This document shows positions 1-11,034 of a stretch of DNA of 28,596 nucleotides, one piece after another. This DNA comes from JAFGJQ01 sp964586145 (GTDB lineage: Bacteria > Planctomycetota > Phycisphaerae > UBA1845): the NCBI GenBank assembly GCA_964586145.1, contig CAZPHH010000064.1, positions 1 through 28,596 of the forward strand, in the 5' to 3' direction. Numbering within the stretch: position 1 is the first letter of the stretch; the number at the start of each line of letters is the position of its first letter. The position numbers were made by a program, and so were the translations under genes. The notes under the pieces are model-generated. The model was given only the letters and a program-made list of their open reading frames with translations. It was not told the origin of the DNA and made no database searches.

Positions 1-1084
1 GCCACGAAGGCGTCGAAGAGGTAGGACGAGTCGTGCGGGCCGGGGGCGGCCTCCGGGTGGTACTGCACGGCGAAGATGGGTTCCGACAGGTGGGCGAAGC
101 CCTCCACGCTGCGGTCGTTCAGGCTGATGTGGGTCACTACAGCGCCGACGCCGGGCAGCGACGGCTCCGTCACCGCGAAGCCGTGGTTCTGGCTGGTGAT
201 CTCCACGCGGCCGGTCGCCCGGTTCAGCACGGGGTGGTTGATGCCGTGGTGCCCGAACTTGAGCTTGTGCGTCTTGGCGCCCAGGGCCAGACTCAGCAAC
301 TGGTGGCCCAGGCAGATGCCGAACATCGGCGCCTTGCCGACCAGCTTCCGCAGGGCCGCGATGGTCTCCGCCACCGGCTCCGGGTCCCCCGGGCCGTTGC
401 AGACCATCACGCCGTCCGGCCGGTGTTCCAGCAGGACTTCAGCCGACACGGTGCAGGGGAACACCTGCGTTTCGCACCCGCGCGCCACCAGGTGCCGCAG
501 AATGTTGCTTTTCGCACCGGTGTCGATCACCGCGACACGCAGCCGCTTCCCGGCCGGCCGCACGGTCCCCTCAGGAAGGGACTCCGACCAGGCGCACGCC
601 GATTCGCGTGTGACCCGGTCGGCCAGTTTCTGCCCCACCATACTCGGTGCGGCCTGCGCGCGGGCGATCAGTTCGCGGTCGTCCAGGGTTTCCGTTGACA
701 TCGCCCCGCGCAGCGACCCCAGCACGCGCAAACGACGGGTGAGCGCCCGGGTATCCAATCCGGACAACGCCACGATGCCGTTGGATTCCAGATACGCGCG
801 CAGATCCTGCTCGGCCCGCCAGTTGCTGTAGCGGTCCACCAGTTCCCGCACAACGAACCCGGCCAGGAACGTCTTGCGTGATTCCACGTCTGCCGCGTTC
901 ACACCGTAGTTGCCGATCATCGGCGCGGTCATGGTGACGATCTGCCCGCAGTACGACGGGTCGGTCAGCACCTCCTGGTAGCCGACCATGGCCGTGTTGA
1001 ACACGACCTCGCCGGTCACCGTGCCCACCGCTCCGGCCGGCTGCCCGGTGAACACCGTGCCGTCTTCCAGTGCGAGCTTGCCGA

Positions 1085-1088
<4 letters not shown>
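1..1088 (-). CDS. carA: Carbamoyl-phosphate synthase small (glutaminase) subunit, 3' end cut by window edge
   Basis: Supplies ammonia from glutamine to the large subunit for carbamoyl phosphate synthesis (pyrimidines, arginine). The reading frame stays open from the ATG at 1086–1088 to the left edge, giving about 362 codons; E. coli CarA is about 380, so only a short C-terminal piece is missing. The N-terminal CPSase domain carries the family pattern GEVVFNTAMVGYQEVLTDPS. The C-terminal class I amidotransferase domain has the nucleophile elbow GICLGHQ near residue 257 (catalytic Cys) and QYHPE close to the edge (catalytic His and Glu). The ATG overlaps the carB stop as ATGA (1085–1088), so the two are probably translationally coupled. 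The gene lies downstream of carB, the opposite of the common carAB order. Identification is secure. Confidence 0.97.
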
Positions 1089-4792
<3,704 letters not shown>

Positions 4793-5244
4793 ATACGACG
4801 TTCAGCGCTTCCGGCGTGACGGGCTCGGACCTCGCTCCGGCATCTCCCGGCCGTTCGACCGCCAGAGCATACTCATCCCTCGTCCCGGATTCCACCCCTT
4901 CAGACGCATATCCAATCGCCATGATGCATACCGGTCGGACATCGCGCCGGGGTTCCGCCGGGCACCTCACGCTCGCCAACACACTCCTCCATCCATGCAC
5001 GTCCGAGCCGCGACCGCCCTGTCCTCCGCGGCGACCCGCGCATCGACCGCGGCACGGTTGACCTCGGCGGCCCGGCGCAGCCGTCGGCCGGGAACCCCCG
5101 GCCCGAGATCACCTTCGCGGTCCCCGCGGACGGTCACGCGGTCGGGTCGGTTGCCGCCGTTCGGTTGCCGAGCCGTACGGCTGCGAGTATGAAATGACGG
5201 ACCGGGCCTGGCGGCGCACTACGTCGCGAACGGGAGTGAATCGG
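4793..5244. promoter_or_regulatory. Divergent intergenic region between carB and the mgtE-like gene
   Basis: This 450-nt gap must hold the promoters for carB (minus) and the MgtE-like gene (plus). Reading frames within it have no recognisable protein pattern. A perfect 12-bp palindrome, AGCCGTACGGCT, lies at 5171–5182, about 63 bp before the plus-strand start, and the 9-mer CGGTTGCCG occurs twice just before it. I could not recognise a pyrimidine-control leader or an M-box magnesium riboswitch. Confidence 0.5.
5171..5182. repeat. Perfect 12-bp palindrome upstream of mgtE-like gene
   Basis: AGCCGTACGGCT equals its own reverse complement. It sits in the non-coding region about 63 bp upstream of the MgtE-like start, so it could be a repressor or activator half-site pair. 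In such GC-rich sequence a chance palindrome is also possible. Confidence 0.35.
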
Positions 5245-6234
5245 ATGCCTGCGAAACTGACACCGGAAGACCTGGGCGCGCGGATCACGGACTACGTCCA
5301 TACGAACATGGTCGCGCTTCGCCAGGAACAGACCGCACGAGAGGCCCTCCACGCGCTGCGCCGCCAGGACATCAGCGACAAAATCATCTACCTGTACGTG
5401 GTGGACGAGCAAGACACCCTGGTCGGAGTGGTGCCGGTGCGGCGGCTGTTGACCGCCGAGCCGGACGCGACCGTGCAATCCCTGATGGTGGGCCCGGTGG
5501 TGTCGATTCCCGGGTCCTTGTCGGTGCTGGAGGCGTGCGAGGTCTTCCTGAAACAGCGGCTCCTGGCCCTGCCCGTCGTGGACCACGAAGGCCGACTGCT
5601 GGGCGTCGTGGACCTGACCCTGTTCACCGACGAGGTGCTCACCGCGGCCCAGCAGCAGACGGACAGCGCGTTTCAGTTGATCGGCGTGCATGTGGCGCTC
5701 GGGCGGCGCGTCTCGTCGTGGACCAGCTTCAAGGACCGCTTCCCCTGGCTGCTCTGCAACATGGCCAGCGGAATCGCATGCGCGTTCATCGCCGGTCGGT
5801 TTGAGCTGCTGCTGAGCCAGGTGGTCCTGCTGGCCATGTTCCTGACCGTCGTGCTTGCCCTGGGGGAGAGCGTCAGCATCCAGTCCATGACCATCACGTT
5901 GCAGGGTCTCATGGGGCTCCGCACCGATCGGCGACACTTGCTCCGGTCCATTCGAAAGGAGTTCACCACGTCGGCCCTGCTGGGCCTGAGTTGCGGCCTG
6001 GTCGTCGGGCTGACGGCCCTGGCCTGGCGAGGGGCCCCGCTGCCCGCGCTGGCCATCGGCGGCGGCATCTTCATGTCCATCATCACGGCGTGCCTGCTCG
6101 GCGTCGCCATCCCGACGGCCGTTCATGTGATGCGCATTGATCCGAAGGTCGCCGCCGGGCCCATCGTTCTGGCCTCGGCCGACGTGGCCACATTGCTGTT
6201 CTACTTCGGCATCGCGCAGCGGCTGCTGATGTGA
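5245..6234 (+). CDS. Short MgtE-type magnesium channel/transporter: CBS pair plus membrane domain, no N domain
   Basis: Probable divalent cation (Mg2+) channel of the inner membrane. From the ATG at 5245 it is 329 residues: two CBS motifs at about 25–135 (for example YLYVVDEQDTLVGVVPVRRL and LALPVVDHEGRLLGVVDLTL), then a hydrophobic domain from about 165 to the end. The membrane part matches MgtE at the TM2-type segment ending SIQSMT (family: GNAGTQ) and at the final helix, IDPKVAAGPIVLASADV, which keeps the Asp of the ion path. Family members are usually about 450 residues because an N-terminal superhelical domain precedes the CBS pair; it is absent here. The start at 5245 is preferred over one at 5194 because GGGAG lies 8 nt upstream. 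Substrate is inferred from family. Confidence 0.85.
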   Translation: MPAKLTPEDLGARITDYVHTNMVALRQEQTAREALHALRRQDISDKIIYLYVVDEQDTLVGVVPVRRLLTAEPDATVQSLMVGPVVSIPGSLSVLEACEVFLKQRLLALPVVDHEGRLLGVVDLTLFTDEVLTAAQQQTDSAFQLIGVHVALGRRVSSWTSFKDRFPWLLCNMASGIACAFIAGRFELLLSQVVLLAMFLTVVLALGESVSIQSMTITLQGLMGLRTDRRHLLRSIRKEFTTSALLGLSCGLVVGLTALAWRGAPLPALAIGGGIFMSIITACLLGVAIPTAVHVMRIDPKVAAGPIVLASADVATLLFYFGIAQRLLM

Positions 6235-6273
6235 GTTGCACCGGGCGCCGTGTCGCATCCGGGGCAGCACGGG

Positions 6274-6294
6274 TCCGCCACGGTCCCGGGCGGA
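6274..6294. terminator. Possible bidirectional terminator hairpin between convergent genes
   Basis: TCCGCC and GGCGGA form a 6-bp stem around a 9-nt loop in the 64-nt gap between the 3' ends of the MgtE-like gene and the sigma-54 regulator. No T-run follows, so position and stem are the only support. Confidence 0.35.
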
Positions 6295-6298
6295 GTCG

Positions 6299-7786
6299 TC
6301 AGAGTTGGTGCTTCTTGCGCTTGTTGTAGAGGGTTCGGCGGGACAGGCCCAGCTCGCGGGCCAGGTCTGTGTGGGTTCGGCCCGATTGTTCCATGAGGCG
6401 GCTCAGCAGAAGCCGCTCGCATTCGTCCAGCACGTCGGTGAACGTGGTCTGACCGGTCCCCAGCATCCGGCAGGCGCTGTCCACCACCTCGCGGGCCAGG
6501 CCGGCCGAAGCGGTCGAATCCGCAGCACCGGTGTCGTGCAGCACGGAGGCCAGGTCCTCGACCGTGATGCGGTCGCCACGCGTCTTGAAGGCGAGCGCCC
6601 GGCGGATCACGTTCTCCAGCTCACGCACGTTGCCCTGCAACCGCTGGCGCATCAGCAGGTCCAGGGCGTCGTCATCCATGCCCGCCAGCGGCCGGGGGTA
6701 GTAGTCCGCGTATCGCTTCACGAAATGCCGGACCAGCAGCGGAATGTCCTCCGGCCGCTCGGACAGCGGCGGCACCTCGATGCGAATGACGTTCAGCCGC
6801 TGGAACAGATCCAGGCGGAAGCGGCCTTCCTCCACCTGGGCCTCCAGTCGACGATTCGTCGCGGCGATCACCCGCACGTCCACCGGCTTCTCCTCGTCGG
6901 CCCCGACGGGCAGCACCAGCCCTTCCTGGAGAACGCGCAGCAGCTTCGGCTGGAGGGCCAGGTCCAGCTCGCCGATCTCGTCGAGCAGCACCGTCCCGCC
7001 GTCCGCCGCCCGGAAATGGCCCAACCGGCTTTCCGTCGCACCCGTGAAGGCGCCTTTTGTATGGCCGAACAACGCGCTGTCGGCTAAGGGGCCGTTAATG
7101 GCAGAGCAGTTCACCGACAGGATCCGCCGGTGGCCGCGCTTGGCGTCCAGCCTGTGAAGGGTCTCCGCCAGGAGTTGCTTGCCCGTGCCCGATTCACCGT
7201 AAATCAGGACCGGCACGTCGGAGATGCGGGCGGCCCGAACCGTACGCTGCAGCACGTCTCGCATGGCTCGGCTGCAGCCGACGAACCCCGTCACCTCGAA
7301 TATGTCGTCGCGCGACGCCGGATGGCCCTCCGGCCGGCTCTGCCGATAGCGACGCAGGGCACGCTCGATCTGCTCCCGGAGCAGCACCGGGTTCACCGTG
7401 CCCTCCGTCACCTGCAGAAAGCCCTGGACGCCGGCCTGAATCAGTTGCGAGCACCGCTCCCGCGTGAGCGGCCTGTCCATCGCGACCAGCAGTTGGGTAC
7501 GCGGCGCCTGCCTGCGAAGGGACGACACGAGCTCCACCAAAGCTGCGGAGTCCTCGTCCGAGCAGCCGGAACGGGAACGGTCCCTCGTCGCGGACGCGCT
7601 GACCACGACGATCGCGCACCCGCCACACGCCGACAGGCCGTCCTCCCGCCCACGCAGGCCCCTCGCTCGATCGGTCTGAAGGCCCAGGCGGCTCGCCAGC
7701 GCAGCCACGTGCGCCAGCGATGGCTGGTCACCGTCGACAATCAACAGCCGATCGGCCGGCGATGCCGATGACGCTCGCGACGGCAA
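6299..7786 (-). CDS. Sigma-54-dependent transcriptional activator (pseudo-receiver–AAA+–Fis HTH)
   Basis: Bacterial enhancer-binding protein that uses ATP to open sigma-54 promoters. From the TTG at 7784–7786 it is 495 residues. Residues about 12–130 resemble a response-regulator receiver (opens LLIVDGD, ends GVQGFL) but the phosphoacceptor strand reads IVVVSAS, with Ser in place of the expected Asp. The AAA+ domain has Walker A GESGTGK (about 197), the sigma-54 contact loop GAFTGA (about 244), and the Walker B segment GGTVLLDEIGELD. A Fis-type HTH closes the protein (TDLARELGLSRRTLYNKRKK). The TTG start is preferred because GGAGGGAGG lies 3 nt before it; the frame extends to another TTG at 7813 with no such site. 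No sensor kinase is adjacent and the target promoter is unknown. Confidence 0.93.
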   Translation of the reverse strand: MPSRASSASPADRLLIVDGDQPSLAHVAALASRLGLQTDRARGLRGREDGLSACGGCAIVVVSASATRDRSRSGCSDEDSAALVELVSSLRRQAPRTQLLVAMDRPLTRERCSQLIQAGVQGFLQVTEGTVNPVLLREQIERALRRYRQSRPEGHPASRDDIFEVTGFVGCSRAMRDVLQRTVRAARISDVPVLIYGESGTGKQLLAETLHRLDAKRGHRRILSVNCSAINGPLADSALFGHTKGAFTGATESRLGHFRAADGGTVLLDEIGELDLALQPKLLRVLQEGLVLPVGADEEKPVDVRVIAATNRRLEAQVEEGRFRLDLFQRLNVIRIEVPPLSERPEDIPLLVRHFVKRYADYYPRPLAGMDDDALDLLMRQRLQGNVRELENVIRRALAFKTRGDRITVEDLASVLHDTGAADSTASAGLAREVVDSACRMLGTGQTTFTDVLDECERLLLSRLMEQSGRTHTDLARELGLSRRTLYNKRKKHQL

Positions 7787-8114
7787 AGTCCTCCCTCCTG
7801 TTCGTCCCTGCAACTGGTGGCGTCAGGTTCGACCGACGCCAGCCAGGTCACCACGCCTGGAGAGATGTCTGGGACTGGGCTTGCCTACGTTCAACCCCAT
7901 GAACCATCACAGGTTGGGTTCAACACAGGCAGAGCAATTTGGACAAGATGGGGAACGGGTCGAAGTGCCTCTCTCTTCTCCTCCCCACGTCCAATCTCTC
8001 TCCCGCATCCGTACTGACCACCATACGGAAAACGACGGCCCGTGTCAACATCCAGGATCCTGAAACGTTCCGCTCCGGCCTCCCCGTAATGGCTTGGTAA
8101 TACAGGGAATTGTG
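7787..8114. other. Intergenic region between activator and small membrane protein gene
   Basis: Apart from the dyad at 7818–7841 this 328-nt stretch holds a pyrimidine-rich tract (about 7965–8003) and a small hairpin, CCGTA/TACGG at 8009–8028. A minus-strand reading frame spans it (7891–8472) but its composition is Arg/Gly-rich with no domain, and it conflicts with the better-supported frame at 8115–8300. I see no further gene. Confidence 0.4.
7818..7841. promoter_or_regulatory. Inverted repeat just upstream of the sigma-54 activator gene
   Basis: TGGCGTC and GACGCCA are perfect 7-bp arms around a 10-nt centre. The symmetry extends outward to CTGG/CCAG with a single-base offset. The dyad ends about 32 bp before the TTG start of the activator. 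It could be an operator for autoregulation by the Fis-type HTH, or a hairpin in the 5' untranslated region. Confidence 0.45.
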
Positions 8115-8300
8115 CTAATCGTGCGACAGACCTGTCGCGATCATCCAGCCTGCCAACGCCCCCATGAGGGCGCCAGTGAGCGGATGGTTGGTCGCCACTC
8201 AGCCCCCCCCGCCGCCGCATTGGGAGTTCCTGCGGCCGCGATAGCCCACCAGACCGCCCACTGCGGCTCCGATAATAACGCCCAAGACCGACTTCCACAC
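8115..8300 (-). CDS. Small two-helix membrane protein with one in-frame TGA; candidate selenoprotein (or interrupted gene)
   Basis: Reading starts at GTG 8298–8300, with a strong GGGAGGG at 8308–8314 spaced 7 nt away, and runs 61 codons to TAG at 8115–8117 with one in-frame TGA at 8199–8201 (codon 34). Before it: helix VLGVIIGAAVGGLVGY, then a basic loop and QCGGGGG. After it, in the same frame: VATNHPLTGALMGALAGWM, a second helix. The layout (helix, Cys, Gly-rich spacer, second position, T-x-x-P-x-x-GA, helix) resembles small DUF6132-like membrane proteins in which I recall the second position being a Cys followed by PLT or PIT. Both sides keep the same GC-rich third positions. The TGA may encode selenocysteine replacing that Cys, or be a true stop or point mutation. 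A hairpin (CGCCC/GGGCG) starts about 27 nt after the TGA, but its apical loop lacks the G usual for bacterial SECIS. Function unknown. Confidence 0.55.
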
Positions 8301-8504
8301 CGAAAACCCTCCCGAAAAACCCCTCTTTCCCAGATTCTAGGACGCGACCCTTACTCCGGCCACCATCGGTTTCCGAGGGACGGTCGCATTCTCGATCCCC
8401 GGGAGGGCGATCGGCCCCCGTTGCGGCGACTCCCCGTACCGGGTCAAATGAACCAGCGGACCCGGTTGGCACGGTTAACCTTTCTTTGCGAGCATGGGTG
8501 ACTC

Positions 8505-9650
8505 ATGAGCAACCTCCCTGTCAGCGCCCCCCGGCCGCTCGCGGTCCTGCGGGCGATGATCGATTCGGTAGACCGCGAGGTCCTGAACCTGCTGGCCCGG
8601 CGGACGGCCCTGGTGGGCGAGATCGCCGAATGCAAGCGGCACCACCGCCTGGAGATACGAGACCGGGCCCGAGAGAACCAGATCGTCCGGGATCGGCGTG
8701 AGTTCGCGGCCGAACTGGGCCTCTCCCCCAACGTGGTCGAAGGGATGTACCGGCTCATTCTGTGGGAAAGCCGCGACCGGCAGGCCGCCCTGCGAGCGGA
8801 AGTCCCGCTCGACGCCGAACCGAAGACGATTGCAATCGTGGGTGGCATGGGGCAGATGGGACGATGCCTGGCGCGCCTGTTTGTGGATTTGGGGCATTAC
8901 GTGATTGCCGCCGACTTGACGACGGATACGTCGCCGGAAGAAGCGGCGCGAGCGGCAGACGTGGTGGTCATCAGTGTCCCAATTTCCGAAACGGTGTTGG
9001 TGATTGAGAAGCTGGGGCCACTCGTGCGAACTGATGCGCTACTTATGGACGTGGCGTCCATCAAGCAGGCCCCTGTGGAAGCGATGCTGCGTTGCACTTC
9101 TGCGAGCGTGGTGGGGACTCACCCGATGTTCGGGCCGTCGGTGCATTCGCTTCAGGGCCAGCGCGTCGTGCTGTGTCCCGGGCGCGGCAAGGAATGGGAA
9201 AGCTGGCTGCGGCAGACGTTGCACGCCCGCGGACTGATTGTCCGAGATTCCGACCCGGCCGCGCACGACCGGGCGATGGCGATTGTGCAGGTGCTGGTGC
9301 ATTACCGCACCGAGGTCATGGGGCGGACGCTGTCGCGCCTGGGCGTTTCGATCGAGGAGACGCTGAGCTACACATCGCCCATCTACCTGATGGAGCTGCT
9401 GATGACGGCCCGCCACTTCGGCCAGTCGGCCGATTTGTACGCATCCATCAGCATGAGCAACCCCGCCACCGCCGACGTGACTGCGGCGTTCACGGAAGCC
9501 GCCCGTGAAGTGCGCGAACTGGTCTTACGGGGCGACCGCGCCGGTATGCAGCGGTTGTTCAACGAGACGCAGCGATTCTTCGGTGATTTCACAGGTGAGG
9601 CGATGGAGCTGAGCAGCTACCTGATTGACCGCCTCGTGGAACGGGCGTGA
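8505..9650 (+). CDS. tyrA: T-protein: chorismate mutase fused to prephenate dehydrogenase
   Basis: Catalyses chorismate to prephenate to 4-hydroxyphenylpyruvate in tyrosine synthesis; cytoplasmic. It is 381 residues, close to E. coli TyrA (373). Residues 1–90 are an AroQ-type chorismate mutase (IDSVDREVLNLLARRTALVGEIAECKR contains the active-site Arg and Lys pattern). A Rossmann fold follows with GGMGQMGR near residue 113. GTHPMFGPSVHSLQGQ at about 204 carries the catalytic-region His of prephenate dehydrogenase and matches the enteric-type T-protein. The ATG at 8505 has only a weak Shine-Dalgarno (GGGTGA). It stands alone, with a minus-strand gene on each side. Confidence 0.95.
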   Translation: MSNLPVSAPRPLAVLRAMIDSVDREVLNLLARRTALVGEIAECKRHHRLEIRDRARENQIVRDRREFAAELGLSPNVVEGMYRLILWESRDRQAALRAEVPLDAEPKTIAIVGGMGQMGRCLARLFVDLGHYVIAADLTTDTSPEEAARAADVVVISVPISETVLVIEKLGPLVRTDALLMDVASIKQAPVEAMLRCTSASVVGTHPMFGPSVHSLQGQRVVLCPGRGKEWESWLRQTLHARGLIVRDSDPAAHDRAMAIVQVLVHYRTEVMGRTLSRLGVSIEETLSYTSPIYLMELLMTARHFGQSADLYASISMSNPATADVTAAFTEAAREVRELVLRGDRAGMQRLFNETQRFFGDFTGEAMELSSYLIDRLVERA

Positions 9651-9694
9651 CCGATTGCGACGTGGGAATCGCCAGAGCAAGCTTCGAAGGATCA

Positions 9695-9726
9695 ACGGCC
9701 GGCCGGAAGGCTGTCTGCCAGGCCGT
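9695..9726. terminator. Possible terminator hairpin between convergent tyrA and phosphoesterase genes
   Basis: ACGGCC and GGCCGT are perfect 6-bp arms, with a smaller inner GGC/GCC stem, in the 86-nt gap between two convergent 3' ends. No T-run follows, so this is a structural guess. Confidence 0.3.
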
Positions 9727-9736
9727 GGCATCGGTG

Positions 9737-10636
9737 TCAATCTGTCGTCACCGTCTCGAACCGGCACCCCACACGCCGCCCCTCGCCCTGCACCGTGTAC
9801 GACCACACCCCGTACTCCTTCGCCGCGCCGCGATTCCGCAGCGGCTCTGTGGAGGCCGGCGCCCCCACGATCCGAACGCCGGTGATCCGGCGATCCTCCT
9901 TGAGGTGCAGGTGTCCGTGCAGCACCAGTCGCACGCGATGGGCCACGCACAGCAACATCAGCCCGTGCCGCTGATCCTCCGGAATCTGATGCATGAGCCG
10001 TTCAAGCCGGGTGAACGGCCGCTGTCGTCGCCGCGCGGCGGTCTGGACCATCGGGATGTTCGGGCTGTGGTGCAACGCGACGATCTTCACCGGCACGTGG
10101 CGGTGCTGATAGAGCCGGCCGGCCAGACTCTTGAGCTGGTAGTACCGCACCTCGCCCATGGCGTTCGTCGCCACGCCCAGGTTCCCCAGGTTGTTTGAGT
10201 TGAGCCCGAACACCGCCACCCGCGGGTCCGGCCTCTCGACCCACGGGAACGTCGTCAACCGGCTCCCCCGCTTCAGACCCGCCACCGCACGCAGCAGGTC
10301 GGCCTTGTTGTAGTTCCGACTTGGCCAGCGCGCCAGACCCAGGTGGCAGACGTCATGATTCCCCGGCAGCACGGCCAATCGATCGTGGAGCCCGGCCTCG
10401 CGAACGGCCTTCCAGAACACCTCCCACGACGCCAAGTCCCCCCGATCCGTCACGTCCCCCGTGATGATGACGTAGTCCGCGCTCTGCACCGCTCGCGAGT
10501 GGACGATCCGGCGAAACGCCTCATTCATCCCCCGCAGCGCGCCGAACAGCCGCGGCTCACTGCGCGCCGCGCCGTCCTGACGCGTCAGGTGCAGATCCGA
10601 CAGATGAACAATCCGAAACCGCCGCTTCGCTGCCAT
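9737..10636 (-). CDS. Calcineurin-like metallophosphoesterase
   Basis: Two-metal phosphoesterase, 299 residues from ATG 10634–10636. The motifs appear in order: DLHL (about 11), GDVTDRG (about 62), GNHD (about 94), then LHHSP and GHLHL, the set that ligates the dinuclear metal centre. The layout resembles the CpdA/Icc (3',5'-cyclic nucleotide phosphodiesterase) branch, but the substrate cannot be read from sequence. This start has GGAGGG spaced 7 nt upstream. The open frame extends a further 97 codons to 10927, but that stretch runs into low-complexity repeats and is unlikely to be coding. No signal peptide is seen, so it is probably cytoplasmic. Confidence 0.9.
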   Translation of the reverse strand: MAAKRRFRIVHLSDLHLTRQDGAARSEPRLFGALRGMNEAFRRIVHSRAVQSADYVIITGDVTDRGDLASWEVFWKAVREAGLHDRLAVLPGNHDVCHLGLARWPSRNYNKADLLRAVAGLKRGSRLTTFPWVERPDPRVAVFGLNSNNLGNLGVATNAMGEVRYYQLKSLAGRLYQHRHVPVKIVALHHSPNIPMVQTAARRRQRPFTRLERLMHQIPEDQRHGLMLLCVAHRVRLVLHGHLHLKEDRRITGVRIVGAPASTEPLRNRGAAKEYGVWSYTVQGEGRRVGCRFETVTTD

Positions 10637-10834
10637 CCGCCAACCCTCCACACGCCCCGCCCGGCAACGTATCCTCCGGAGCCGGCCTGCGAAACCGCGC
10701 CGCGGGCACGGCAGACGTGGCCGGGCATAGTTGACCCAGGCTTTGGGTTGGTTGGATCTGTCATGTGGTTCGACAGCCTCTGCCGCGCAATAACACATCA
10801 GGCGTTCGCTTGGCAGCGGAAGCGACGGAGGAAA

Positions 10835-10860
10835 CGCAAAAACGCAGAAACGCAAAAACG
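10835..10860. repeat. Tandem octamer microsatellite
   Basis: Three consecutive 8-mers, CGCAAAAA, CGCAGAAA and CGCAAAAA, followed by CG. The A-rich composition contrasts sharply with the surrounding GC-rich DNA. Confidence 0.8.
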
Positions 10861-10912
10861 AACTCACGTGGGCTGCGTTCGCAACCCAAGCGACGAAGCG
10901 ACGGGGAAGACT

Positions 10913-10944
10913 GAAAGCAGAAAACAAAAAGCAAAAAGCAAAAA
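10913..10944. repeat. Tandem heptamer microsatellite
   Basis: Four 7-mers in a row, GAAAGCA, GAAAACA, AAAAGCA and AAAAGCA, then AAAA. The unit length differs from the nearby octamer array. Confidence 0.8.
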
Positions 10945-10959
10945 TGGCAGGGGAGTGGC

Positions 10960-11028
10960 CTACGGTCTACAGCCCACAGCTCGCCACAGCGAGTCCCCGG
11001 GGTGAGCTACGGTCTCCAGCCCACAGCC
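10960..11028. repeat. Direct repeat of a 21-bp unit built from CAGCCYA-like heptamers
   Basis: Copies at 10960–10980 and 11008–11028 match at 20 of 21 positions (one A/C difference) and begin CTACGGTCT. Each ends in heptamer-like pieces (CAGCCCA; after the second copy CAGCCTA) and the second copy runs to the cpaE-like stop codon. A hairpin and CCCCGGGG lie between the copies. Confidence 0.75.
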
Positions 11029-11034
11029 TACAGC

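Larger units (their letters stand above)
10637..11034. other. Repeat-rich intergenic region upstream of the phosphoesterase, downstream of cpaE-like gene
   Basis: No credible gene. The stretch is notable for three different short repeats (listed separately) packed into about 200 bp, plus a perfect small hairpin, CTCGC/GCGAG with loop CACA at 10980–10993. The hairpin is followed on the minus strand by T-rich repeats that could help termination of the cpaE-like transcript. Confidence 0.6.

Noticed and set aside
4793..5244. M-box riboswitch or pyrimidine attenuator
   Set aside because: No recognisable conserved core or terminator/antiterminator pair could be traced by eye.
8155..8174. Hairpin downstream of the in-frame TGA as a definite SECIS element
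   Set aside because: Stem and distance are acceptable, but the apical loop (UCAUGG) lacks a G in its first two positions, so I keep it only as weak support.
7891..8472. 193-codon minus-strand frame overlapping the candidate selenoprotein gene
   Set aside because: Low-information Arg/Gly-rich product and no ribosome site. The alternative frame at 8115–8300 has a strong ribosome site and two membrane helices.
8466..8490. TTGGCAC followed by TTTGC upstream of tyrA, as a sigma-54 promoter
   Set aside because: The spacing between the two elements is 13 nt rather than 5, so the -24/-12 geometry fails.
9737..10927. Longer 396-residue version of the metallophosphoesterase
   Set aside because: The extra N-terminus reads through low-complexity repeat DNA, while ATG 10634–10636 has an excellent ribosome site just before the phosphoesterase fold.
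10835..11034. CRISPR array
   Set aside because: Units are 7–8 bp or a single pair of 21-bp copies; there are no regular spacers and no cas genes.
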